Assembly: GCA_945861875.1 (NCBI GenBank)
Contig: CAMAWC010000032.1
Span: 1 to 39,909 of the forward strand
DNA length: 39,909 nt
DNA from: Bordetella parapertussis
GTDB lineage: Bacteria; Pseudomonadota; Gammaproteobacteria; Burkholderiales; SG8-39
Direction of reading: 5' to 3'
The translations under genes and the position numbers were made by a program. Under the pieces are notes generated by a model that had not been told where the DNA came from, searched no databases, and saw only the letters and a program-made list of their open reading frames with translations. Positions 1 through 11,169 of the stretch are shown piece by piece (positions within the stretch are counted from its first letter, which is position 1; each line of letters opens with the position of its first letter).

Positions 1-1820
1 GGCCCGAACACATTGTCCTGCGCCACGCCGAGCAGGAGTTCGCGCGCGCCTTTGCGCTGGATCATCGGCTCAATACTGACCCCCGCAATGCGTGCCCCGG
101 GGTGGGCAGCCGCGGCGTCTTCCATCATCGAGGCCCAGGCGCCGCGAACCGCACGGTCCGATTTCAGATTGAGGCGCACTCCGCCGACGTCGCTCTTGTG
201 GGTGATGTCGGGCGAGTCAATTTTCATTGCCACCGGCACGCCGGCCTGCGCGGCCAGCCGCACCGCCTCCTCGACTGTGGCGGCCTTGCTGCCGGTGTTG
301 ACCGGAATGCCGCAGATTTCGAGCAAGGCCTTGGATTCGTCGCTGGTGAGGACGTTGCGCCCCGCCGCAAGCGCGCCCTCCTTGATGCGCCGCGCCGCGT
401 CAACGTCTATGGACTCGGCCCTGGCGCGCGGCCCGGGAGCCTGCATCAGCAGGAAGCGGTTGCGCGTGTAGGCGGCAAGATAGGAAAACAATTCGACCGC
501 CGGCTCGGGGGTGCGAAAGCTCGGGATGCGCTTTTCGGCAAACAATTTGCGGCCGGCCGAGGCGAGTTGCTCGCCCATCCAGCAGGTGATGAGGGGTTTA
601 TCGCTGCCTTGCGCCGCTTCGATGACCGCGCGCGCCGCATCCGCGGTTTCGGTGACTGCGGTAGGCACCATCATCGCCAGCACCCCATCAACATTGCTAT
701 CGGCGAGCGCGGCGGCCACCGCCGTTTTATAACGCGCGGCATCCGCGTCACCGATCAGGTCGAGCGGATTGCCGTGCGACCAGTTGGGCGGCAGGGCCGC
801 GTCTAATGCGGCTAGCGTGTTGGGAGACAACTCGGCCAACGGCACACCGAGGTCGGCGGCGCGGTCGGCGGCCATGGCGCCGGGACCGCCGCCGTTGGTG
901 ATGATCGCGAGGCGGTTGCCGCGCGGACGTATTTGCGCCGTCAGCCCCTGTGCCACGGCAAACAGCTGGCCGATGGTGGTGACGCGCACCGCACCGGCAC
1001 GCGCCAGCGCCGAATCAAACACATCATCGGCGCCGACCAGCGCGCCGGTATGCGAAATCGCGGCGCGCATTCCGGCGGCATGACGCCCGACCTTGAGCAC
1101 GATCACCGGCTTGACGCGCGAGGCGGCGCGCAACGCGCTCATGAAACGGCGCGCATCGCGTATGCCCTCGACATAGAGCAGGATGTGCTCGGTGTGGTTG
1201 TCGGCCACCAGGTAATCGAGGATTTCGCCAAAATCAATGTCGGCGGAACCGCCGAGCGATATGACGCTGGAAAAACCCACACCGGCGGGCCCGGCCCAGT
1301 CGAGGATGGCGGTGGCGAGGGCGCCCGACTGCGATACCAGCGCAAGAGCGCCGTCTTGCGCGCCGCCGCGCGCAAAGGTCGCATTCAGGCCGATTTGCGG
1401 ACGCATGATGCCAAGGCAATTGGGGCCGATAATGCGCACGCCGTGGCGGCGTGCCATGGACAGCATCTGCTCCTGCAGGGCACGGCCGGCCTCCCCCGCC
1501 TCGCCGAACCCGGCCGTGATCACCACCGCGGCGCGAATGCCCGCCTTGCCGCAGGCCTCGATAACCGAGGGCAGCGTTTTCGCCGGCGTTGCCACCACCG
1601 CAAGGTCAACCCCCGCGGGCAATTGCGGCACGTCGCGATAACAGCGCACACCGCAAACGGAAGAATGCTTCGGATTGACCGCGTAAAGATTGCCGCGGAA
1701 ACCCGCTTCCAGCAGGTTGCGCAACACGATCCCGCCGATGGCACCGGGGCGCTCGGTGGCGCCGATCACGGCGACCGACTGCGGTTCGAACAGCGGGGTG
1801 AGGTAGTGCTTGTCGTACAT
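1..1820 (-). CDS. ADP-forming acyl-CoA synthetase (acetate--CoA ligase family), 3' end outside window
   Basis: I read 606 residues from the ATG at 1820; the gene runs off the left edge. The N-terminal CoA-binding Rossmann domain shows AVIGATERPGAIGG near residue 18. The succinyl-CoA-ligase-like part contains GPNCLGI and SHTGAL, whose His257 is at the position of the catalytic phosphohistidine. The start of the ATP-grasp part is visible as VAMKIDSPDITHKSDVGGV. Family members form acyl-CoA from an acid, CoA and ATP, giving ADP; many carry a C-terminal GNAT domain, which cannot be checked here. No convincing Shine-Dalgarno precedes the ATG. The gene lies downstream of the cytochrome gene on the same strand with a 273-bp gap, so it may have its own promoter. 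The acid used is unknown. Confidence 0.85.
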   Translation of the reverse strand, partial: MYDKHYLTPLFEPQSVAVIGATERPGAIGGIVLRNLLEAGFRGNLYAVNPKHSSVCGVRCYRDVPQLPAGVDLAVVATPAKTLPSVIEACGKAGIRAAVVITAGFGEAGEAGRALQEQMLSMARRHGVRIIGPNCLGIMRPQIGLNATFARGGAQDGALALVSQSGALATAILDWAGPAGVGFSSVISLGGSADIDFGEILDYLVADNHTEHILLYVEGIRDARRFMSALRAASRVKPVIVLKVGRHAAGMRAAISHTGALVGADDVFDSALARAGAVRVTTIGQLFAVAQGLTAQIRPRGNRLAIITNGGGPGAMAADRAADLGVPLAELSPNTLAALDAALPPNWSHGNPLDLIGDADAARYKTAVAAALADSNVDGVLAMMVPTAVTETADAARAVIEAAQGSDKPLITCWMGEQLASAGRKLFAEKRIPSFRTPEPAVELFSYLAAYTRNRFLLMQAPGPRARAESIDVDAARRIKEGALAAGRNVLTSDESKALLEICGIPVNTGSKAATVEEAVRLAAQAGVPVAMKIDSPDITHKSDVGGVRLNLKSDRAVRGAWASMMEDAAAAHPGARIAGVSIEPMIQRKGARELLLGVAQDNVFG

Positions 1821-2093
1821 GGTCTGCAAATCAGCTTAGGCAATGAGCCATCCATGTTGCTTGCCCAAGGTTGCAGCGAGACTACAAGATGGCAACGATT
1901 TTACGGCTATTGACAATGCAATACCCGCACATCATCAAGGCAGGCCACAACGACTCACAACCACCCTGCGTTATCGCGCCACGGGGTCCGCCAGGTGGCG
2001 CGGAAGCCTGTCGGACTCGGGAAACGCCTGCGAGAAAATCGGACTCAGCGGTCTGTTATTCACCGCTTTCTGCGTCCCGAGTCGAAGAGCTTG

Positions 2094-2954
2094 CTAGCGC
2101 TTTTTCGCCGTCTCGGTCAGGGCCTTGATGGAGAACAGGTAGCTGTCCTTGTCCAGCGGCTTGTGGCAGGCCAGGCATTCGGCCTGGTTGGCAGGGCGCA
2201 GCTGGCGGTCGGGCGAATAGGCCGCGTAATGCCAGTCTTCATTGCGCAGGTTTTCCGGAATTTCCTTGCCCCAGCCGTTGCCGCGCTCCATCACCGCGTA
2301 CGCGACGAACTTCTCCGCCACGTAGAAGCCGTCGCTGCCGGTGGCGGGCTTGCCGTCGGATCCCAGCCTGGCCGCATGCTGCTCCAGCACCAGCAGGGAG
2401 CCGTCCGGCAGGGACTTGCCATCGCGGGCGGCGCGCAGCGCGACATCGTTGGCGTACAGGTAGCGCACCTGGTTGATATCCGGGCGATTGACCGTCTGGT
2501 ACATGGTGAACGTGGTCTTGTAGTTCGCGGGCAGGGTCGCGTTGGTCTTTACGAGCGCCGGCAGGAACGCCGACTTTGTCGCCGCGCTGGATGCTCCGGG
2601 GAGCGATGCGAAGAACGCCGCCACGTTGGAAATTTCCTGCGGACTCAACTGGGTCGCGATCGCATTCATCACCGCGTTGCGCCGCGCGCCGCTTTTCAGC
2701 GCGCGCAACTGCGCTTCCAGGTAGGCCGCCTTCTGCCCCGCCAGGTTGGGAATGGTATCGGACACGCTCACCCCGTTGGCCCCGTGACAGGCGGCGCACG
2801 CGGCTTCCACCTTGGCGCGCCCCGCGGTGGCGTCGGCTTGCGCCAGGGCCAGGCCCGGGAACAGCAGTGACGCCGCCAGAGCCACGTCCAGCAGTCTGAC
2901 GTGCACCTTTGCGTGCGCCTTTGCGGCGCCGGGTGTATCGAATTCGAAACGCAT
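2094..2954 (-). CDS. Secreted cytochrome c / cytochrome P460-domain fusion protein
   Basis: The product has 286 residues from the ATG at 2954, chosen because GGGAG lies 6 nt upstream; an in-frame ATG at 3014 lacks this. A signal peptide ends near LALAQA (residues 33-40). The first heme site is CAACH (53-57) in a class I cytochrome c domain to about residue 130. The C-terminal half resembles cytochrome P460 and ends with a second heme motif, CLACH (260-264). P460 proteins carry a Lys-crosslinked heme and act on hydroxylamine or nitric oxide in some bacteria, but many homologues have no known substrate. The fusion suggests internal electron transfer from the P460 site to the cytochrome c in the periplasm. 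The substrate is inference only. Confidence 0.82.
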   Translation of the reverse strand: MRFEFDTPGAAKAHAKVHVRLLDVALAASLLFPGLALAQADATAGRAKVEAACAACHGANGVSVSDTIPNLAGQKAAYLEAQLRALKSGARRNAVMNAIATQLSPQEISNVAAFFASLPGASSAATKSAFLPALVKTNATLPANYKTTFTMYQTVNRPDINQVRYLYANDVALRAARDGKSLPDGSLLVLEQHAARLGSDGKPATGSDGFYVAEKFVAYAVMERGNGWGKEIPENLRNEDWHYAAYSPDRQLRPANQAECLACHKPLDKDSYLFSIKALTETAKKR

Positions 2955-3041
2955 GCGGTCTCCCTCGGGTATGGTCGCCGGAATCGAGCCGGCTCTCCTG
3001 TTGATCGTTACCAAAAACGTGACAGCTTCTTCTGATGCGTA

Positions 3042-3069
3042 TTTATATCACGCAATATGCAATTCTCAA
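3042..3069 (-). promoter_or_regulatory. Putative sigma70 promoter of the cytochrome c/P460 gene
   Basis: On the minus strand TTGAGA (3064-3069) and TATAAA (3042-3047) are separated by 16 bp, in an AT-rich stretch about 90 bp upstream of the chosen start at 2954. Pattern match only. Confidence 0.45.
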
Positions 3070-3130
3070 TGACTGCTGCGCAAAAGTGCGGATTCTGGCT
3101 GCAAGCCTCGAAATCGTTGCGCAAAAACAA

Positions 3131-3157
3131 AAACGCCCGGCAACAAGCCGGGCGTTT
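3131..3157 (-). terminator. Rho-independent terminator downstream of ssb
   Basis: A perfect 11-bp stem (AAACGCCCGGC with its complement) around a 5-nt loop lies 36 bp beyond the ssb stop. On the minus strand it is followed by TTTTTGTTTTTGC, a typical U-rich tail. It separates ssb from the cytochrome gene. Confidence 0.85.
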
Positions 3158-3192
3158 CAGGGTGCGGCCACGACCGGCCGGATACACCACTG

Positions 3193-3660
3193 CTAAAACG
3201 GAATATCGTCGTCCATGGCGTCAATCTTCCCGCCCGGCTTTTTCGCCGCCGGCTTGGAGGCCGACTCGGCACGCCCCGATTCGGACGGCGGTTCGCGCAT
3301 CGCGCTGTCGCCGCCGCCGCTGTCGCGCTTGCTGCCGAGCAACTGCATTGAGTCGGCGACGATCTCGGTGGTGTAACGGTCGTTGCCCTCCTTGTCGGTC
3401 CACTTGCGCGTACGCAGGCGTCCTTCGACGTAGCAGGGCGAGCCTTTTTTCAGGTATTCGCCGGCGATTTCAGCGAGGCGGCCGAAAAACGACACGCGGT
3501 GCCACTCGGTTTCCTCCTTTTTGTCGCCGCTCGTCTTGTCCTTCCAGGTGTGCGTGGTCGCCATGGTGATGTTGGTGATCGCGCCGCCCTCGGGCATGTA
3601 GCGCGTTTCCGGATCCTTGCCCAGGTTGCCCACCAGAATTACTTTATTGACTGAAGCCAT
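3193..3660 (-). CDS. ssb: Single-stranded DNA-binding protein
   Basis: A 155-residue protein with the OB fold in residues 1-110 ([20 protein letters not shown], then the WHRV and [11 protein letters not shown] segments). A Gly/Ser/Lys-rich linker follows, then the acidic tail DDDIPF that recruits repair and replication partners. Length and tail are standard for proteobacterial SSB. It coats single-stranded DNA in replication, recombination and repair. It sits beside an MFS gene and uvrA, a neighbourhood I recall from other betaproteobacteria. No LexA-type CTGT-N8-ACAG box was found around it. Confidence 0.97.
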   Translation of the reverse strand: MASVNKVILVGNLGKDPETRYMPEGGAITNITMATTHTWKDKTSGDKKEETEWHRVSFFGRLAEIAGEYLKKGSPCYVEGRLRTRKWTDKEGNDRYTTEIVADSMQLLGSKRDSGGGDSAMREPPSESGRAESASKPAAKKPGGKIDAMDDDIPF

Positions 3661-3728
3661 GTCAGATTCCCCCGTTGATCAAATTGTTTGGCACCAACCC
3701 ACCCGGTTGCCCGGGCAGCATAATCGTT

Positions 3729-5000
3729 TCACGCAGGCCGGTTGTCGGCACCGGTCGCGGGCATCGCGTGCAGCGGCTCCGCGTCAAGCACGACAGTGCG
3801 GCTTACCACCTTGGGCGCCTTCATCGACAGCGCTCCCAATCCCCATAACGCAGTAAGGGCAAATCCGAATACAAACACCGCGCCCTCGCCATGGTGCTGC
3901 GCCAGCCAGCCGCCGGCGGCACCGCCGACGAAGAGGCCCAGCGCCTGCATGGTGTTATAGACGCCGATGGCGGTGCCCCGCGCCGATGCCGGAGCGATGC
4001 GCGTCACCAGCGAAGGCAGCGTTGCCTCGAGCACGTTGAAGACGGCAAAAAAACCGAACAGCAGCAGCACCAGCGCGGCGAAGTGCTCTATGCCCAGCCA
4101 CAATCCGAACTGGATCGCCGCCATCGCCCAGACGCAGGCGACAAAGGTCGGCTTTAACCGGCCCTTTTTTTCCATGAACTTTATCAGCGGCATCATCACC
4201 ACAAAAGACGCCAGCACCACCGGCAGGTAGACCTTCCAGTGCGCCGCGGCCGCAAGGCCGCCCACGCGCACCAGCGCCAGCGGGATCACCACAAAAATCG
4301 CCATCAACACCATGTGCAGGGCAAAAATACCGAGGTTGAGCCGCGCCAGTTCGGCATTGCGCAGCACCTTCCACAAATCACCGGCGCCGCCCTCCTTGGA
4401 AGGTGACACCGCGCCCGACTCGGGCGGCACCACACTGGTCACCACCCAGATGGCAGCAAGCGCCAGCAGGCCGGTGAGACCGAAGATTCCGGCCATGCCG
4501 ACCGCCTGGTAGAGCATCGGTGCGAGCACCAGCGACAGGGCAAAGGTCAGGCCGATGGATGCGCCGATCAGCGCCATCGCCTTGGTGCGGTGTTCTTCGC
4601 GCGTCAGGTCGGCGGTAAAGGCCACCACCGCTGAGGAAATCGCGCCCGCACCCTGGATGGCACGGCCCAAAATCGTTATCCAGATGTCGTCGGTGGCCGC
4701 GGCGACAAAGCTGCCGATGGCAAACAGCACCAGGCCGAATACGATCACCGGCTTCCTGCCAAAGCGATCCGAGGCCATGCCAAAGGGCAGTTGCAGTATG
4801 GCCTGGGTTAGGCCGTAGGTGCCCAGCGCAACACCGACCAGGGTCTGGCTGTCGCCGCCCTTGAGGTGGGTGGCGTGGATGGCGAACACCGGCAGTATGA
4901 GGAACAGGCCGAGCATGCGCAGGGCGAAAATCGAGGCCAGCGAGAGGCTTGCCCGGAGTTCCAAGGGGGACATCCGGCTGGATGAGGAGGAAAACTGCAT
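3729..5000 (-). CDS. Major facilitator superfamily transporter, probable drug or metabolite exporter
   Basis: About 423 residues with twelve predicted hydrophobic segments. The MFS signature between helices 2 and 3 is visible as GMASDRFGRKPV, and a helix-5-like segment begins GAGAISSAVVAF. The start at 5000 (MQFSSSSSRMSPLEL) is preferred over a longer frame that would translate the 12-bp tandem repeats into KAEG units; a second Met at 4973 is also possible. No clear Shine-Dalgarno is seen. A TATACT box on the minus strand (5028-5033) lies at a suitable distance for a -10 element, with no good -35. The substrate is unknown. Confidence 0.85.
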   Translation of the reverse strand: MQFSSSSSRMSPLELRASLSLASIFALRMLGLFLILPVFAIHATHLKGGDSQTLVGVALGTYGLTQAILQLPFGMASDRFGRKPVIVFGLVLFAIGSFVAAATDDIWITILGRAIQGAGAISSAVVAFTADLTREEHRTKAMALIGASIGLTFALSLVLAPMLYQAVGMAGIFGLTGLLALAAIWVVTSVVPPESGAVSPSKEGGAGDLWKVLRNAELARLNLGIFALHMVLMAIFVVIPLALVRVGGLAAAAHWKVYLPVVLASFVVMMPLIKFMEKKGRLKPTFVACVWAMAAIQFGLWLGIEHFAALVLLLFGFFAVFNVLEATLPSLVTRIAPASARGTAIGVYNTMQALGLFVGGAAGGWLAQHHGEGAVFVFGFALTALWGLGALSMKAPKVVSRTVVLDAEPLHAMPATGADNRPA

Positions 5001-5086
5001 GAAACTAGCGACTGGACACCCGAATTCAGTATAGTAGCAGGTTTGGCTCCCCGCCCGCCCGCAGACCCGCCCAGATTCACCTGCAG

Positions 5087-5194
5087 CCTTACCTTCAGCC
5101 TTACCTTCAGCCTTACCTTCAGCCTTACCTTCAGCCTTACCTTCAGCCTTACCTTCAGCCTTACCTTCAGCCTTACCATCAGCCCCACCATCAG
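5087..5194. repeat. 12-bp tandem repeat (minisatellite) between the MFS gene and uvrA
   Basis: Seven perfect units of CCTTACCTTCAG fill 5087-5170. Two degenerate units follow (CCTTACCATCAG and CCCCACCATCAG) up to 5194. The array ends 11 bp before the uvrA start codon and so lies in its leader. Both strands stay open through it because 12 is a multiple of three, which creates artificial reading frames (KAEG or VRLK on minus, SLTF on plus). The units are far too short for CRISPR. Confidence 0.95.
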
Positions 5195-5205
5195 GCCCTT
5201 CCAGA

Positions 5206-8046
<2,841 letters not shown>

Positions 8047-8074
8047 GACGCGCCTTGCCCGCGGGAGACGACCG

Positions 8075-9010
8075 ATGACCCTCACCGAACTGCGCTACAT
8101 CATCGCCGTGGCACGCGAGCGCCACTTCGGCCGCGCCGCCAGGGCCTGCTTTGTCAGCCAGCCCACCCTCTCGGTGGCGATCAAGAAGCTCGAGGAAGAA
8201 CTGGGTGTGAAGCTGTTCGAGCGCGCCAACAACGAGGTCACGCCGACGGCGGTCGGCGAGCAGGTGGTGGAGCAGGCACAACGTGTAATGGAACAGGCCA
8301 GCTCGATCAAGGACATTGCCAAAGCGGGCAAGGACCCGCTTGCGGGCCCCTTGCGCATCGGCATGATTTACACCATCGCGCCGTATTTGCTGCCCGGCGT
8401 GGTGCGGCTCTTGCACAAGCGTGCCCCCAACATGCCGCTGCACCTGCAGGAAAACTACACCCACCGCCTGCGCGAACTCCTGAAGCAGGGCGACATCGAC
8501 GCCGCGGTGCTGGCGCTGCCCTTCGAGGAGCCCGGCTTTGCCATCCAGCCCGTTTATGACGAGCCATTCCTGGTGGCGGTGCCGCGCGCTCACGAATGGG
8601 CGGAGCGCAAATCGGTTAAAAGCGCCGAACTGAAGACGCAAAGCATGGTGCTGCTCGGAACCGGCCACTGTTTTCGCGACCAGGTGCTGCTCGCCTCGCC
8701 CGAACTCAACCGCTTTTCCGCCGGCGAAGGTTTGCAGAAGACGTTTGAAAGCTCGTCGCTGGAAACCATACGCCAGATGGTCGCCTCCGGCGTCGGCCTG
8801 ACCGTGCTGCCCTCGACTTCGATACCGGGGCAGGTGCCGCGCGACAGCCTGTTGCGCTATGTGCCGTTTACCAAACCGGTGCCCGACCGGCGCGTCGTGC
8901 TGGTCTATCGCAAGTCGTTTCCGCGCCCCGCGGCGATCGAGGCCTTGCGCCAGGCCATTCTCGACTGCCCGCTGCAAGGCGTCACAAAGCTCGCCAAACC
9001 TGCGGCCTGA
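8075..9010 (+). CDS. LysR-type regulator, OxyR-like, lacking the resolving cysteine
   Basis: 311 residues; ATG at 8075 follows GGGAG by 8 nt. The N-terminal winged helix-turn-helix (FGRAARACFVSQPTLSVAIKKLEEELG) and the effector domain match OxyR of proteobacteria. The peroxidatic cysteine is present as Cys199 in GHCFRDQ, the same number as in E. coli OxyR. Position 208, the partner cysteine of the regulatory disulfide in E. coli, is Ser (VLLASPEL). Other cysteines are Cys25 in the DNA-binding domain and Cys298 near the C-terminus. It lies 29 bp after uvrA and upstream of rubrerythrin on the same strand. Peroxide sensing is likely, but by a one-cysteine or alternative-disulfide mechanism. The symbol is left open because a non-sensing paralogue cannot be excluded. 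Confidence 0.88.
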   Translation: MTLTELRYIIAVARERHFGRAARACFVSQPTLSVAIKKLEEELGVKLFERANNEVTPTAVGEQVVEQAQRVMEQASSIKDIAKAGKDPLAGPLRIGMIYTIAPYLLPGVVRLLHKRAPNMPLHLQENYTHRLRELLKQGDIDAAVLALPFEEPGFAIQPVYDEPFLVAVPRAHEWAERKSVKSAELKTQSMVLLGTGHCFRDQVLLASPELNRFSAGEGLQKTFESSSLETIRQMVASGVGLTVLPSTSIPGQVPRDSLLRYVPFTKPVPDRRVVLVYRKSFPRPAAIEALRQAILDCPLQGVTKLAKPAA

Positions 9011-9054
9011 CCGCCCCTCCTCCGGCAGAGGCTCCTCCAGCGCAGGTCGATATT

Positions 9055-9091
9055 TTAGTTTTTTACTATCAACAATATCGCAACAATCAAT
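9055..9091 (+). promoter_or_regulatory. Candidate OxyR-type binding site upstream of rubrerythrin
   Basis: Four tetrads with exact 7-bp spacing read TTAG-N7-CTAT-N7-ATCG-N7-CAAT. The E. coli OxyR consensus ATAG-N7-CTAT-N7-ATAG-N7-CTAT is matched at 13 of 16 positions. The site lies in an AT-rich patch and abuts the putative -35 box, as expected for an activator. Its proximity to an OxyR-like gene supports it; binding is inferred. Confidence 0.5.
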
Positions 9092-9120
9092 TGGATTAAA
9101 AAAGCGGCCGCCCCTACCAT
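9091..9120 (+). promoter_or_regulatory. Putative rubrerythrin promoter
   Basis: TTGGAT (9091-9096) and TACCAT (9115-9120) with an 18-bp spacer. The weak boxes fit an activator-dependent promoter beside the OxyR-like site. Confidence 0.35.
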
Positions 9121-9169
9121 TCGTTCCGTGCAGCGTTTGCTGCAAAGGAAAACAACCCAGGAGACGACC

Positions 9170-9652
<483 letters not shown>

Positions 9653-9660
9653 ATAAAGAC

Positions 9661-9772
9661 GTCATTCCCGCGAATACCCTCCGGGTACCAGAGCGGGAAT
9701 CCATGGGGTTATGTCGCCATGCACCAAGCGCCCCCATGGATTCCGGGTTCCGCTTTGCGGCCCCGGAATGAC
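9661..9772. repeat. Family A inverted-repeat element, copy 1
   Basis: Begins GTCATTCCCGCG and ends CCCCGGAATGAC, the imperfect complement. Inner arms (GGGAATCCATGGGG and CCCCCATGGATTCCGGG) also pair, so the 112 bp can fold into one long hairpin. It lies between rubrerythrin and rubredoxin, 8 bp after the former's stop. Other copies are at 19878-19963 and 30896-30977. Confidence 0.85.
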
Positions 9773-9847
9773 GGGGCAACAGGGAATACGGAAATTTTCC
9801 ACCACCAATTTATTGATACACCAAACAACACTAATCTGGAGATCAAC

Positions 9848-10015
9848 ATGAAAACATGGCAATGCATCGTATGCGGTTTTATCTATGACGAAGAAGCGGG
9901 CCTGCCCGAAGAGGGCATCAAGGCCGGCACACGCTGGGAAGACATTCCCGCCGACTGGGCCTGCCCCGAGTGCGGCGTGGCCAAGGCCGACTTCGAAATG
10001 GTCCAGTTCGCTTAA
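9848..10015 (+). CDS. Rubredoxin
   Basis: 55 residues with the two iron-binding knuckles CIVCG (6-10) and CPECG, the Fe(SCys)4 site of rubredoxin, plus the conserved YDEEAG and WEDIPADW segments. GGAG lies 7 nt before the ATG. It is a cytoplasmic one-electron carrier. Its position after a rubrerythrin that lacks this domain suggests it supplies electrons for peroxide reduction. The two genes are probably one transcript unless the intervening hairpin stops it. Confidence 0.96.
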   Translation: MKTWQCIVCGFIYDEEAGLPEEGIKAGTRWEDIPADWACPECGVAKADFEMVQFA

Positions 10016-10027
10016 CAAGTCAAAAGT

Positions 10028-10058
10028 CCCGGCAGGTTTCGCGATACGAAACGCCGGG
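10028..10058 (+). terminator. Hairpin after rubredoxin, possible terminator
   Basis: CCCGGC and GCCGGG pair around inner arms GTTTCG and CGAAAC, giving a strong two-part stem 12 bp after the stop. There is no T-run, so it is either a weak or factor-dependent terminator or an RNA-stabilising hairpin. Confidence 0.45.
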
Positions 10059-10203
10059 CATCGGGCATTACTTGACGCACTTCATTGAAGAGGCAGCGCC
10101 AAGGTGGTAAAACACCGACTCCCGGGCCAGACTGCGCGCTGAGTGCGCCATCAGAACGCCTTCAGAACACCATCCCGTTCAAGCTTTCCGAGGAGTCCAG
10201 ACC

Positions 10204-11169
10204 ATGAAACGTTTCCTGCTTGCCGCACTTGGCATACTCACCCTTTGCACCAGCCTTAGCGGCCACGCCCAGACTTACCCGGCAAAGGCGGTCAGGATCA
10301 TCGTGCCCTTCGCCGCCGGCGGACCGGCCGACATTTACGCGCGCTTCATCGGCCAGCGCCTGTCCGAGGCGCTGGGCCAGCCTTTTGTCATTGAAGACCG
10401 TCCCGGCGCCGGCTCGGTCATCGGCACCGATGCGGTGGCCAAGGCACCGGCGGACGGCTACACCCTGCTGATGATGTCCAATACCCACACCGTCAACGAG
10501 TCGCTGATCCCGAACAAGCCCTTCGAACTGATGCGCGACTTCGTCGCGGTGGCGCCGATCAATTATTCCGACCTGGTGCTGGTGGTCCACCCGTCGGTGA
10601 AGGCCAACAACCTCAAGGAACTCATCGCCCTTGCCAAAGCCAATCCAAAGGGCATGAATTACGCCTCCTCCGGCCCGGGTACCCCGTATCACATGGCCGG
10701 CGAATTGTTCAAGGTGATGGCCGGTATCGATGTGGTGCACGTGCCCTACAAGGGCAGTTCGGGCGCCCGCACCGATATCCTCGGCGGACAGGTGCAAATG
10801 ATGTTCGATGCCATCACCACCATGGCACCCAATGTGCGCGCCGGCAAGCTCAAGGCCTTCGGCACCACCGGCACGGTGCGCTCCTCGGTCTTGCCCGACG
10901 TACCGACGGTGTCCGAGGCGGGCGTAACCGGCTACGAGGCGACCATCTGGCTGGGCATCATGGCCCCGATGGGCACGCCCAAGGCCGTCGTCGACAAGCT
11001 CAACGCCGAGATCGCCAAGATCGTCAGCCGGCCGGAGGTTAAAAAAACCTGGCAGGAGCAGGGCGCCGAGCCGATGGTGATGTCGCCCGAGCAATTCACC
11101 CAGTTCATGCGCGAGGACATCACCAAGTGGGCGCGCGTCGTCAAGATTTCCGGCGCGAAGGTGGACTGA
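10204..11169 (+). CDS. Bug-family tripartite tricarboxylate transporter substrate-binding protein (1)
   Basis: 321 residues with a signal peptide (MKRFLLAALGILTLCTSLSGHAQ, cleavage near residue 22) and a Shine-Dalgarno GAGGAG upstream. Bug hallmarks are VRIIVPFAAGG near the N-terminus, ADGYTLL and HVPYKGSSGA. Such periplasmic receptors bind carboxylates or other small polar compounds and feed a TctAB-type carrier or a sensor; no TctA/B genes are in the window, the usual state for orphan Bug genes. Its TGA overlaps the ATG of the next gene (TGATG), so it is co-translated with the molybdenum hydroxylase. Its ligand may be that enzyme's substrate. Confidence 0.93.
   Translation: MKRFLLAALGILTLCTSLSGHAQTYPAKAVRIIVPFAAGGPADIYARFIGQRLSEALGQPFVIEDRPGAGSVIGTDAVAKAPADGYTLLMMSNTHTVNESLIPNKPFELMRDFVAVAPINYSDLVLVVHPSVKANNLKELIALAKANPKGMNYASSGPGTPYHMAGELFKVMAGIDVVHVPYKGSSGARTDILGGQVQMMFDAITTMAPNVRAGKLKAFGTTGTVRSSVLPDVPTVSEAGVTGYEATIWLGIMAPMGTPKAVVDKLNAEIAKIVSRPEVKKTWQEQGAEPMVMSPEQFTQFMREDITKWARVVKISGAKVD

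Noticed and set aside
13-1913. Several plus-strand frames, up to 326 codons
   Set aside because: They lie opposite a long minus-strand frame with clear acyl-CoA synthetase motifs that runs off the window edge; the plus-strand frames show no family features.
5087-5194. Possible CRISPR array
   Set aside because: The units are 12 bp with no spacers and no cas genes are present.
5001-5205. LexA (SOS) box between ssb/MFS and uvrA
   Set aside because: No CTGT-N8-ACAG or close variant; the nearest, CTG-N12-CAG at 5012-5029, has the wrong spacing.
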